Source: SYFY01 sp031385325 (GTDB lineage: Bacteria > Pseudomonadota > Gammaproteobacteria > Pseudomonadales > Azotimanducaceae). Taken from it: 24,818 nucleotides of DNA. Of the stretch, positions 14,750 through 24,200 are shown piece after piece. The position numbers were made by a program, and so were the translations under genes. Position 1 is the first letter of the stretch. Each line of letters begins with the position of its first letter. Under the pieces are notes generated by a model. It did no database searches. It was given only the letters and a program-made list of their open reading frames with translations, and was not told where the DNA came from. The stretch covers positions 1-24,818 of the forward strand of contig JANNBJ010000049.1 of NCBI GenBank assembly GCA_031385325.1, given 5' to 3'.

Positions 14750-16801
14750 ATGGCGGAAAGCACATCACCGTGGCATGCAGGCGAAATCACACTCCAGCAG
14801 CGGCTAGGGGTACACAGCCGCATGCGGGAAGTTGGCTCGAGAGTCATTCGCGACTTCATGCCTGATCAGCATCGAACATTCTATGGGCAGTTGCCGTTCA
14901 TGCTGCTCGGCTCAGTCGATCATCGTGGCGATGTGTGGGCTGGTCTGTTACACGGCCGCACGGGTTTTGTCTCTTCGCCGAATCCGCAGTCGCTGAACTT
15001 CAGAACGGTCAGAAGTGGGGATGATCCGGCGCTGGCCAGTCTCGCCTCCGGCTCATCGTTTGGCATGCTCGGCATAGAACTGCATACACGTCGACGCAAT
15101 CGGGTGAATGGCGTCGTGACCGGGATGGCGCCCGATACCATGAGCATCCGGGTTGAACACGCGTTCGGAAATTGTCCGCAGTACATCCAGCTGCGCGATA
15201 CGGAGATGGTTGCGGCTGCAAACTCAGTCTTGCAGGGCGTTACCATCAACAGCACATTGGATGATTCGGCCAGGGCGATCATCAGTGCAGCGGACACCTT
15301 TTTTGTTGCCAGTTACGTCGACCCTGATGGTGACACCACCCGTCGCCAGGTGGACGTTTCTCATCGCGGAGGAAAACCGGGATTCGTTCGGATCGAAGGT
15401 GACCAGCTCACCATTCCCGACTTCGCCGGCAATCTTCATTTCAACACGCTGGGCAATCTGCTCGTCAATCCACGCGCCGGTCTGTTGTTCATCGACTTCG
15501 ACTCGGGCGATATCCTGCACGTCACCGGCACGACCGAGATCTGTTTCGACGGACCTGAGGTCGCGGCGTTTCAAGGCGCCGAACGCATCTGGAAGTTCAG
15601 CGTGACGGGTATGGTAAGGCGCTCAGGCGCCCTGCCCTTTCAGTGGAAGCTCCGCGAGATATCCCCGAACTCGTTGCTTACTGGATCCTGGGAGCAGGCT
15701 GCGGCGAGCCAACAAGCCGCTGCACTGGGTGACGTCTGGCGACCTTTCCGGGTCACCCGCATCATCGACGAGGCCGACGCCATCCGATCCTTCTACCTGC
15801 AACCGGCCGATGGCCACGCCAAACCTGTCTACGTCGCTGGTCAGCACATTCCGATCCGCATCAAGCCACCGTCAGGCGACGCGCACGTCATTCGAACCTA
15901 TACGTTGTCGAGTGCGCCGGCGGATGATGATCTGCGAATCAGCGTCAAACGTGAGGGTCTGGTCTCGAACTGGTTGCAAGATCACGCCCGGCCTGGCGAT
16001 CACCTCGAATGCCGAACACCACGTGGTGCATTTGTCGTCGATACCACGCCGAAACGTCCCCTGGTGTTGTTGGGTGCGGGTGTCGGGATGACACCCCTGA
16101 TCTCCATGCTCCGGCACCTGATCTGGGAAGGTCGGCGAACCCGTGGCATGCGACCGACCTGGCTGGTACAAGCGGCTCGCACGGCACAGAGTCGACCCTT
16201 CGACAAGGAGATCCACGCACTCGCTGAAATCGCCGGCGATGCACTGTCGATTACCCGCGTTCTCAGTGCTCCGGAAGTCGAATCAGCTGGCAGCAGGACA
16301 CATGAGGTGACCGGGCGAGTGTCGATCGAACTGCTCAAGGACCTGCTGCCCTTTGACGACTACGACTTCATGATCTGCGGTCCGGGTGCCTTTGTTCAGG
16401 CGCTGTACGACGACTTGCGCGACATGCGCATCGCAGACGATCGCATCCACACCGAAGCATTTGGTCCTTCAACGTTGCAACGACGTTTCGATGTGAAACC
16501 CGCGATCGCGGTCACCGAAGCTTCATCTGTGGCTGTACCCGTACGATTTCTGCGATCACAAGTTGACTCACGCTGGGAGCCAGGCAGCACAACACTGTTG
16601 GAACTGGCCGAAGCCCATGGCCTGACGCCGGACTACAGCTGTCGCGGTGGTTCCTGTGGTACTTGTGTCACGCGGCTGTTGAAAGGCAAGGTTCGACACC
16701 TGGTCACCGGGGTTGAAGTCGAAGGCCCCGAAGAGGTGTTGATCTGCTCGATGCAGCCCGCAGCAAACGGCATCCAAGACAGCATCGAACTGGATCTTTG
16801 A
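14750..16801 (+). CDS. Fused PNPOx-like split-barrel / FAD-NAD(P)H reductase / 2Fe-2S ferredoxin protein
   Basis: This is a 683-residue multidomain redox protein. ATG 14750 has GGAG 7 nt upstream; a GTG at 14735 has none. Residues about 35-310 form a pyridoxamine-phosphate-oxidase-like flavin-binding split barrel (FMLLGSVDHRGDVWAGLL, GNLHFNTLGNLLVNPRAGLLFIDF). From about 325 comes a ferredoxin-reductase module with FAD motif R382-T-Y-T, NAD(P) motif GAGVGMTP (442-449) and ICGPGAFVQAL. The C terminus is a plant-type 2Fe-2S domain with Cys631, Cys636, Cys639 and Cys666. Electrons would pass from NAD(P)H to FAD to the iron-sulfur cluster, then to the N-terminal flavin site or an external partner. 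Such fusions occur in proteobacteria without a settled function. It is coupled to the GST upstream and the DUF1348 gene downstream. Confidence 0.93.
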   Translation: MAESTSPWHAGEITLQQRLGVHSRMREVGSRVIRDFMPDQHRTFYGQLPFMLLGSVDHRGDVWAGLLHGRTGFVSSPNPQSLNFRTVRSGDDPALASLASGSSFGMLGIELHTRRRNRVNGVVTGMAPDTMSIRVEHAFGNCPQYIQLRDTEMVAAANSVLQGVTINSTLDDSARAIISAADTFFVASYVDPDGDTTRRQVDVSHRGGKPGFVRIEGDQLTIPDFAGNLHFNTLGNLLVNPRAGLLFIDFDSGDILHVTGTTEICFDGPEVAAFQGAERIWKFSVTGMVRRSGALPFQWKLREISPNSLLTGSWEQAAASQQAAALGDVWRPFRVTRIIDEADAIRSFYLQPADGHAKPVYVAGQHIPIRIKPPSGDAHVIRTYTLSSAPADDDLRISVKREGLVSNWLQDHARPGDHLECRTPRGAFVVDTTPKRPLVLLGAGVGMTPLISMLRHLIWEGRRTRGMRPTWLVQAARTAQSRPFDKEIHALAEIAGDALSITRVLSAPEVESAGSRTHEVTGRVSIELLKDLLPFDDYDFMICGPGAFVQALYDDLRDMRIADDRIHTEAFGPSTLQRRFDVKPAIAVTEASSVAVPVRFLRSQVDSRWEPGSTTLLELAEAHGLTPDYSCRGGSCGTCVTRLLKGKVRHLVTGVEVEGPEEVLICSMQPAANGIQDSIELDL

Positions 16802-16830
16802 ATTCTTCCATAAGAGAGCTGAGCCGAACC

Positions 16831-17316
16831 ATGTCTACCATGCCCTCACAGCCACCCAGGCCACCACTGCCACCGTTCAACCGCGACACCGCAATCGTGA
16901 AAGTGCGCGCCGCCGAAGATGCCTGGAACAGCCGTGATCCGGATCGGGTGGTTGGGGCTTACACGAACGACAGCCGTTGGCGAAACCGCTCAACCTTTCT
17001 CACCGGCCATGCCCAGATCCTGCAATTCCTCAGGCAGAAGTGGGACTCAGAACTGGAGTACCGTCTGATCAAGGAACTCTGGGCTCATGACGGCCATCGC
17101 ATCGCCGTCCGTTTCGCCTACGAGTGGCGAAACGAAGGGGATCGATGGATGCGCTCATACGGAAATGAAAACTGGGCGTTTGACGAGACAGGACGAATGG
17201 CCGAGCGGCACGCCTCGATCAACGATCTGGAAATCACCGAATCACAGCGACTCTTCCGATGGACGGGTGATCGACGTCCCGACGATCACCCTGGCCTGTC
17301 GATGCTTGGTCTTTGA
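16831..17316 (+). CDS. DUF1348 / nuclear transport factor 2-like (SnoaL-like) protein
   Basis: The protein has 161 residues from ATG 16831. An in-frame TTG at 16798 overlaps the previous stop, and a second ATG at 16840 is possible. The family start is PPLPPFNRDTAIVKVRAAEDAWNSRD, which follows both ATGs. The rest, DPDRVVGAYTNDSRWRNRSTF, then QKWDSELEYRLIKELWAHDGHRIAVRFAYEW, SYGNENWAFDETG and the end RRPDDHPGLSMLGL, is the highly conserved DUF1348 pattern. The fold is a small alpha+beta cone with a pocket; the function is not established for the family. It is the last gene of the GST/redox-fusion operon and convergent with the nitroreductase. Confidence 0.93.
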   Translation: MSTMPSQPPRPPLPPFNRDTAIVKVRAAEDAWNSRDPDRVVGAYTNDSRWRNRSTFLTGHAQILQFLRQKWDSELEYRLIKELWAHDGHRIAVRFAYEWRNEGDRWMRSYGNENWAFDETGRMAERHASINDLEITESQRLFRWTGDRRPDDHPGLSMLGL

Positions 17317-17355
17317 TCCGCAGCGACTGCTAAAGGATCGACGTCGACTTCTCTA

Positions 17356-18024
17356 CTACCACTTGTTCACATGCAAAATGGGATCAAGCGGCTTGCGAGG
17401 ACCTGCCTTGAAGTCGGTGCCCTTGGTATAGGCCACTGCAATCATCGCAACCTGCGTGATCTGCGCATAAGGTATGCCGAGGATCTTGGCGGCCTCTTCT
17501 TCGTGCATGAGGTGCAGTGTTGTCCACGCTGTGCCCAGACCTCGAGTCCGCGCTGCCAACATGAAGCTCCACGCAGCCGGCAATATCGAACCATACGTGC
17601 TGGCTTGTGCAACAACACCAAACGGCGCCGGAATACCTTCAACACGACCACCGATACAGGGAATCAGCAGCACCGGCGCTTTTTCCATGTTGTCCGCTAG
17701 GTACTGGGCCGAGTCGACCACCTTCTCCTGAACCTTGGTCATGGTGGGATCGGCCGCATGCACCTGGTGAGCGGAAGCTTGCATGCTGGGGTATACCGCC
17801 CAGCCTTTTCGATAGAGTTCGGCAAGTGCCAGTCGTTTGGCCGGGTCAGTCACCACCATCCACTGCCAGCCCTGGGCATTGGAGCCGGTTGGGGCCTGCA
17901 GGGCGATTTCCAGGCACTCGCGGATGACCGACAAGTCAACGGGGCGATCAAAATCCAGGCGCTTGCGCACGGCGCGGGTAGTGGTCAAGAGCTGGTCGGT
18001 GGTCAGCGTCACGTTCGACGACAT
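17356..18024 (-). CDS. Nitroreductase family protein (FMN-dependent)
   Basis: This is a 222-residue protein from ATG 18024 with AAGG 8-11 nt upstream. The FMN-binding N terminus has RAVRKRLDFDRPV and LQAPTGSNAQGWQWMVVTD, both standard for the nitroreductase fold. GSILPAAWSFMLAARTRGLGTAWTTLH is the second FMN-contact helix, and LGIPYAQITQVAMIAVAYTKG follows. The C terminus PRKPLDPILHVNKW matches the family end. Members reduce nitro groups, quinones or flavin-linked substrates with NAD(P)H, acting as dimers in the cytosol. It starts 43 bp after the P450 stop on the same strand, so co-transcription with the P450 is likely. The substrate is unknown. Confidence 0.93.
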   Translation of the reverse strand: MSSNVTLTTDQLLTTTRAVRKRLDFDRPVDLSVIRECLEIALQAPTGSNAQGWQWMVVTDPAKRLALAELYRKGWAVYPSMQASAHQVHAADPTMTKVQEKVVDSAQYLADNMEKAPVLLIPCIGGRVEGIPAPFGVVAQASTYGSILPAAWSFMLAARTRGLGTAWTTLHLMHEEEAAKILGIPYAQITQVAMIAVAYTKGTDFKAGPRKPLDPILHVNKW

Positions 18025-18067
18025 CAGGGTTACCTTTTTTGTTGAGAGGACAGGAACAGTATTACGA

Positions 18068-19381
18068 TCAAGCCCGCTTGCGGAATTGCAGATGCAGGGC
18101 CCATAGACCGAGCATGATACCCGGTTGATGGGTCAGGTCATTCTTTCCGGGCGCGAGCCTGAGATCATCCAGTCGATCCAGCCACGCATTGACGGCAATC
18201 TGCTGTTCCAGTCGTGACAGCCCCGACCCCGGACATGACCGCGGCCCTTGGGAGAACGTCAGATGACGCGCAGGTTTGTGACGATTCAGATCCACCCGAT
18301 CCGCATGCCTGAATTCTTCTTCGTCGCGATTGCCGGCGCCATAACGCAGATGCAGCAGTGATCCCTTCGGGATCTTCACACCCTGAAATTCGACGTCGCG
18401 GGTGACCTTGCGAGTGGAGAGCCCCTGAGTCGGTGCATACAGGCGCATGGCTTCCTCAACAAACACCTTGACCTTGGATCGATCGCCGCGCAGTTCTTCC
18501 ATCAACTCGGGCTGTTCGGCAAGGATGTGGGCTTCGGCGGTCAGCGCGTACTGTGTTGTCTCGTTACCACCGATGTTCATCCCATAAGCCACCGAGATGA
18601 TCTCGCCGTCGGTCAGCGGTCGTTTTTCGGGCCCGTACGCAACCGTGGTCAGAAACGAGACCAAGTCATCGGCCGGGTGCAGACGCTTGTGGTCAATCTG
18701 CTCCTGCACGTAACGATGGAATTCGACCAGCGTTGACGCGTTCTCGCGCTCCTCCTGCTCCGTCAGGATGTTCTTGTGCGTCCGGCCATAAACAAATCGA
18801 CGCACCTGCGCTTCTTCCCAGACCCGCAACCTGGGCATGTCCTCGAGGGGGAACCCAAGGATATTGGTAATCGAGATCTGCGGCAGTAATGCTGCAAACT
18901 CTTTCACGAACTCGGCTTCACCACGATCGATCCAGTTGTCGATGAGACGGTGTGCGGCTGCTTCGATCATGTCGTGATGACGATCTGCACCAGGCCCCAC
19001 CCACGGGTCGGTCAACTGATGCCGATGCTGCTTATGCTGCTCGATGTCGGGGCGCAGGGTTTGGGTTGCGGTCATCGCTTCAGGGAAGCCCTGCTCCGCG
19101 ATCAGCTCACGTTCCAGATTGCCTTCACCCTGCTCGTGCCGAAAGGGAAAGGTCTCTGGATCCTTGACGATGCGGGTGATGTCGGCATATTTCGAAATGA
19201 TGAACGCATCACTGCCAGGCACTTCTCCTTCACCGGGAATGCGATGCACTGGAGCGTCCCGATGCAGGATCTTGTACGACTCGAACCAGTGTTCCTGCGC
19301 GCCAGGTGCAAAGAGGTCGACGTCAGCCAGATGCATTGGGCACTTGCCGGCTTCGACTCGATTGAACTGCGTTGCTGCCAT
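18068..19381 (-). CDS. Cytochrome P450
   Basis: This is a 437-residue soluble bacterial P450 starting at ATG 19381, with GGGGA 7 nt upstream. The longer open frame up to 19510 is the opposite-frame remnant of the M20 gene and is not included. Motifs in order are: I-helix GMNIGGNETTQYA (the acid/Thr oxygen-activation site is E-T), the K-helix ExxR in VEEAMRLYAP, and the heme-binding loop FSQGPRSCPGSGLSRLEQ with thiolate ligand Cys383. There is no membrane anchor, as usual for bacterial enzymes that depend on ferredoxin. It would hydroxylate or epoxidise a small hydrophobic substrate. Neighbours on the same strand are a nitroreductase downstream and the NRPS-associated genes upstream, so a tailoring role is possible but unproven. 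Confidence 0.94.
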   Translation of the reverse strand: MAATQFNRVEAGKCPMHLADVDLFAPGAQEHWFESYKILHRDAPVHRIPGEGEVPGSDAFIISKYADITRIVKDPETFPFRHEQGEGNLERELIAEQGFPEAMTATQTLRPDIEQHKQHRHQLTDPWVGPGADRHHDMIEAAAHRLIDNWIDRGEAEFVKEFAALLPQISITNILGFPLEDMPRLRVWEEAQVRRFVYGRTHKNILTEQEERENASTLVEFHRYVQEQIDHKRLHPADDLVSFLTTVAYGPEKRPLTDGEIISVAYGMNIGGNETTQYALTAEAHILAEQPELMEELRGDRSKVKVFVEEAMRLYAPTQGLSTRKVTRDVEFQGVKIPKGSLLHLRYGAGNRDEEEFRHADRVDLNRHKPARHLTFSQGPRSCPGSGLSRLEQQIAVNAWLDRLDDLRLAPGKNDLTHQPGIMLGLWALHLQFRKRA

Positions 19382-19421
19382 GGTGATTCCCCTTGTTTGA
19401 ATCGGTTGGAAGTCCCGCGCC

Positions 19422-19885
19422 CTAATGTTTGTCTGCATGCCTGATGATCTGCATGTAGGTGCGCTCGCCATTGGCAAGATTGTCGACGGCAATTTTTTCG
19501 TTCGTGCCATGAAACCCGGTCAGGCGTGGTGCCCGATGACGAGCACTGGCTTTAGTGATGGATCACTGCCCTCCCACCGATACAGCATCGTGTACTCACT
19601 GGCCATTGTGAGCGTCAATGCGGAATTCACTTCCGGATAACTGGCTTTGATCCAATCAATGAAACCCGTGAACTGACCGGCTTCAAAATCTTCGGGTCGC
19701 TGGTGGGAGACGGTTCGAAAACGAATGGCCTTTGCAAGACGCTCGGCAATGACCTGCTCTTCGAGACTGATATCGACCAGCGGGGTCTCTTCGGTCATTT
19801 CAGACGAATGCAGGAAAGCGCGCACCTGCACAACGAGTGTGATCAGTAGCCCTGCGAACAACAATCCAGAAAGCAGTTTTTTTAT
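19422..19885 (-). pseudogene. Remnant of an M20 (PM20D1/CPS1-like) peptidase gene: both ends kept, middle deleted
   Basis: On the minus strand, about 120 codons from the left end of an M20 peptidase are readable. They include a hydrophobic anchor (KKLLSGLLFAGLLITLVVQV), then EEQVIAERLAKAIRFRTVSH, GFIDWIKASYPEV, and LYRWEGSDPSLKPVLVIGHHA, followed at once by a stop (19522-19520). In another frame, directly after this, comes the family's carboxyl end GFHGTNEKIAVDNLANGERTYMQIIRHADKH (stop at 19424-19422). The metal-ligand and catalytic central 300-odd residues are missing. The probable original start is now ATA (19885-19883); the nearest usable start is TTG 19864. This is a dead gene. It sits between the PP-loop gene and the P450 gene, 40 bp before the P450 start. 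Confidence 0.8.
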
Positions 19886-20000
19886 GGTCTTTGGCCCACT
19901 GGCCCATTACCTGAGCAAGCGGAGAGCGTAACCCAGTCGCGATCAAGGTAGAAGAGTAAGCACAGCCTTGCCCACAACGGCAACATTGGATCGGTCTTCC

Positions 20001-21245
20001 TCAATCAACTCCAAAAAATCGATTGAGTCGCCACACCAACGGCAAAGAGCCGATCAATGCCTGCGCGTGCTTCCGGATTTTCAACGCCCGCAGCTTCCTG
20101 TAGATGCGCGGATAACGCAGACGCAGGGAATGGTCTTCATGGAATCGAGCGAGTGAGGCTTCGATCACTTCCATGCTCGGTGTAAAGTTCACGCGCCCCA
20201 TATTCTTCGTCGCGACGGACCGATCGATCGGTTCGGCAATATTCAGCTCAGGTGGTAGAGCATTTCCGGAAGCGATGAAACTGAGCGCGGTGCGCAGACA
20301 TTTTTCGCATTTTCCACAATTGCCGCGCTCATCAAAGTAATGACAGACCAGGAGCCCGTCGGTTGCGCCTTCGATCTGCGCTAGAAACGCGCTTTTTCCA
20401 AGACGGTTCAGTCGATAGTCATCAACCCGAACAGGCATGCTTTCGCTACCTAGCCAACGATCCAGCAGCGGATGCGTCCCCCATGGATCAAGGTCGAAAT
20501 AGGTTGAAGAGCTGCCAAATACACCAGCGGCGAAGGTACCCTCGAACAGCTGCAATAATGACCCCAGCAAAGTACCGTGAGAATCCGGCCAGAAGGGTGT
20601 TTCGTTGAACCAGTTGGTAGAGACTCTGTGCAATGGAACACCATACTTCACGAGGCTTCGTTGCGCTGCATTGAACGCCAGCTCATATTTCTTTTCTTCA
20701 TCCAGTCTGATGTTCAATCCGCGCACAAGGATGGCGTTCGATATGGGCGGGATGTACTCGCGCGATTTCTTCATTCGATGCCAGTGAAATGCGCTTCTCG
20801 CATCAAGCCCACCGGAATACAGCATGATGCTCTCATCGCGTGTCGCCGTTCGATCAGGCAGCAGTGCGTCGGCTTCAATCTCGACGGGAAAACACTTTGT
20901 TGGCCACCAGGCAAGAGTGACCTCCATGAAGCGCTGCAGATTGCGCACCAGCGAGCGGGTTACCGCACCGTGCACGTGCACATGAGATCCGGCCTGCATG
21001 AGATGAAACAAAACCGCAACCAGGAACGGATCACACCGATCGGTCACTGATCCGGCAAGCGGCTCGGGCACCTGATACCAGATCTGTGTTGCGGCATAAC
21101 CGGTGCGCTCTAGCCTGAGGCCGTAGCGGGTATCCCCTTCGATACTCGATCTGTCGAGTGGCCAAAGATGTGCTTTCACTTTGTTTTCAAACATGCGGGG
21201 TGATCCCTGGTCAAGGGGGTCGAAGAGTTGCTCGTGAAGAGCCAT
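20001..21245 (-). CDS. PP-loop (QueC-like) ATP-pyrophosphatase family protein, NRPS-linked
   Basis: The protein has 414 residues from ATG 21245; a TTG at 21266 is also in frame and no strong ribosome-binding site separates them. Residues 1-135 show no recognised domain. Residues 139-151 are ESIMLYSGGLDARS, a PP-loop (SGGxDx) as in QueC, TilS and asparagine-synthase-like enzymes that adenylate a carbonyl or carboxylate. The last third has Cys301, then Cys310, Cys313 and Cys316 (GNCGKCEKCLRTALSF), a four-Cys pattern like the zinc site of QueC. The basic C terminus extends a further 80 residues. The gene follows the NRPS stop by about 50 bp on the same strand, strongly suggesting an operon and a shared product. 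Function not known; ATP-dependent amide, nitrile or related bond formation is a hypothesis. Confidence 0.72.
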   Translation of the reverse strand: MALHEQLFDPLDQGSPRMFENKVKAHLWPLDRSSIEGDTRYGLRLERTGYAATQIWYQVPEPLAGSVTDRCDPFLVAVLFHLMQAGSHVHVHGAVTRSLVRNLQRFMEVTLAWWPTKCFPVEIEADALLPDRTATRDESIMLYSGGLDARSAFHWHRMKKSREYIPPISNAILVRGLNIRLDEEKKYELAFNAAQRSLVKYGVPLHRVSTNWFNETPFWPDSHGTLLGSLLQLFEGTFAAGVFGSSSTYFDLDPWGTHPLLDRWLGSESMPVRVDDYRLNRLGKSAFLAQIEGATDGLLVCHYFDERGNCGKCEKCLRTALSFIASGNALPPELNIAEPIDRSVATKNMGRVNFTPSMEVIEASLARFHEDHSLRLRYPRIYRKLRALKIRKHAQALIGSLPLVWRLNRFFGVD

Positions 21246-21296
21246 AACCACATGTAATGAGCGCAACAGCCAGGGAATACGTTGATGGCGGAGAAA

Positions 21297-24200
21297 TTAT
21301 CGGTCCGCAAACTGACCCCCATCTACCAAACGAATGATCAACTTGCGCCAGGCTGCAACGCAGAGGTCGTTTTCCACGACTTCATGATGGCTGACCGCAC
21401 CCTGGTGATGGATATGGGGGGTCGTAGCAAAGCGATGCTGAAAGTCAGCAAGATTTTTTTCTGCCCAATAGTCTCCGACAATCAGATGGACATCGTGGGC
21501 CGCAATCTTCGCTGGCCGATAGCGGGCAATATTGCGGCGCAGGACAGGACCGACACGTCGCCATTCGGCATCATCTTCCTCGTCGCTGCCAATGGGTTCT
21601 GATGCATCCGTCTGATTCATCGATGACTGTTCGCTGACGGAAAACAATCCTGACAGCGCTTTTACACGCGTCAGCCGTCGCTTGACGAGCCCTGCAGTGT
21701 CACGAAGTACGCGAAGAATCGATCGACTTTGGTGACTCGTCAACGAAGGCTCGAGCAGAACTGCGACGACAGGTACCTTGAGGCATCGCTGCAAGCGCTC
21801 TGCCAGCGCATGGGCCACCAGTCCACCATAGCTGAATCCCACCACGACCAACGGACCTTCTGGATTGAGTTGCAGTATTCCGTCGACATATCGACGCACG
21901 GCGCGTTTGATCCCGGAACGGTGGAATCGAATCGGATCCATGGACCCGCTGCCTGCATAGAGAATTCCTGTCGACCGAGGGAGCAAGGTCAACGCCTCAA
22001 CGATATGACCGCCGACACAGATCACGTTGCCTCGACCGCTGGAACGCCTGATCACGTTGACAAATTGGTCACCTACGGGCTCTGGAACGCCAACATGCAC
22101 TTGCATGTGGTCTGCCTGCATCCGAATGGTTGGCGCTTCAAACAGCACGCTCAAGGGTAACTCGATACCGAACAACGCATTGATCCTGATGGCCATGCGT
22201 GCCGCCAGCAGGGAGTGTCCACCCAGTGCGAAAAAGTTGTCGTCAATGCCTACATGCTCGACACCAAGTATCTCTGTCCAGATGGAAGCAAGCTGAAGCT
22301 CGATATGGGACGCCGGTGGTACATACGGCATGGCTTCCGGAAGATAAGAACGCGGAATTTCTTTTTGATCGACGACCTTGTCGATTTGCAAATCATCACG
22401 CGGGCCGGACTCATCCCCCAGCAGGACCTGGTAATCGCTGGCAATGGCTTCAACCTGGTCAGGGTCCAGCAGTCCGTCATTGTATTCAAACAGCAGATCA
22501 AGTCCGCCTCCTTTGCCATGCGGAATGGTGATGACACCGAGATCGAACTTTGAAGTGCCGTTGGGGAGTGCTTCAACAACATCCCAGCACAGATCACCAA
22601 AGGTAAGATTGCGACTGAGTGCGTTGTGCGAGCTGAAGTGAATCTGCACGAGCGGCAGCAGTCCCGGAGCTCGCTCCGGATGTACGGCTTCGACGATTGT
22701 CGAAAATGGCATGGCTGCGCCTTCGACAGCCCACTGCAACGAGTCGGCGACTGCGAGAAGGTTTTTTGCCACCGTACCCTCAGCGTCTAGTCGGATGCGA
22801 ACCGGCACGACGTTTACCAGCATCCCAAGCACGGATTCCCACACCGCACTGCTACGGTTTGCGGCAGAAGTCCCCAGCAGGAAATCGGACTTTCCTGTGT
22901 AGCGCCCAAGCAGTTGTGCGAACACACCGAACATGAACTGGAAGAGAGTCAACCGCAGATCAGCGGCGCGCGCGTTCACTGTTTCGATGACCTGCGGGGA
23001 AAGGTACAGACGCAGTTGACCGCCGGTCAGGGTCGGTACTCGGGGTCGCGGAGCCACCATCGGCAGCCGCAAGGCGTGTCCAGATCCGTCGAGATACTCG
23101 ACCCATTGGTGTAATAGATCGGTTGCCCCTTTCGAATCCAACCACCGCCGCTGCCACGCCGCATACACGCGAAACTGTGTTGCCGGAACAAGGTCGGGGA
23201 TACGACCATTGGAACGCGCGTGATAACAAAGGGATAGTTCCTTCAGGAAAAGCCTGAAGGACCACCCATCGTGAACGTAGTGATGTTCGAGCATCAGCAT
23301 CCGGTACTCATTCGCTTCAAGCTGGAAACCGAACCACTTGGCTAGCGGAAGTTCGGCAGGGTCAATGCCTGCTTGAAGTATTTCGCTGACTTTCGCGTCG
23401 ACCGCTCGGTCACGGCCAACTCGCGGCAAGTCGCGCAGATCCTGGAGCGGAAGCTCGACCTGAAGCTTCGAAGCGACTTCGCCCCACAATCTCCCGCTGC
23501 CATCGCGCCGATAAGTGGTGCGCAAGTGTTCGTGACGATCTACCACATCCTGTATCGACTGGCGCAGGACGTGCAGGTCCAACGAGCCCCGAAACGTGAC
23601 CAGTGATTGTGTCAGGTAGGCGCGTGTTCCTGGAACCAGCATGGAAAAAAAGGCGACCTGCTGCTGCGACGCGGTGGCCTGATACCGAAGTTCCAGTGCC
23701 AGTCCTGCAAGGTCTGGTCCGACCAGGGGACGCGAGTGTGAAACCGCAAGCAAACCGGCAATACGTTCGATGGTGCCAAGTTCGAGCACTTCGCGCACCG
23801 ACAATTGCAGCCCGAGAACCGATGCCAGACGGTTCCCGATCTGGACAGCGATCAGCGAATTGCCACCGAGTTCGATGAAATCGGCCCGAACGTCGATGGT
23901 CTCCGCTGCCATGCCAAGAACATCCGCCCAGATCGGCACAAGTTGCTTCTCCAGCGGCGACAGACCCGCATCCAGCGATCTGTGTACACCGGTTTCCACC
24001 CGGCCAACAGAACGGAGCGCTTGCCGGTCGATCTTGCCATTGGCGGTAAGGGGCATCTGATCAACGATGGAGATGCGGGCCGGAATCATATGCCCGGGCA
24101 ACTGCTCTGCCAGAAACTGTCGCACGCCGGATTCGTTAACGGTCGATCCACCGTCAGGCATTGCATGGGCGTGCAAGAACTTGTTTCCTGGCGGATGCTC

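Noticed and set aside
19382..19510. N-terminal extension of the P450 up to 19510
   Set aside because: Nothing P450-like is encoded there. Another frame of the same DNA gives the M20 peptidase C terminus, and ATG 19381 has a good ribosome-binding site.
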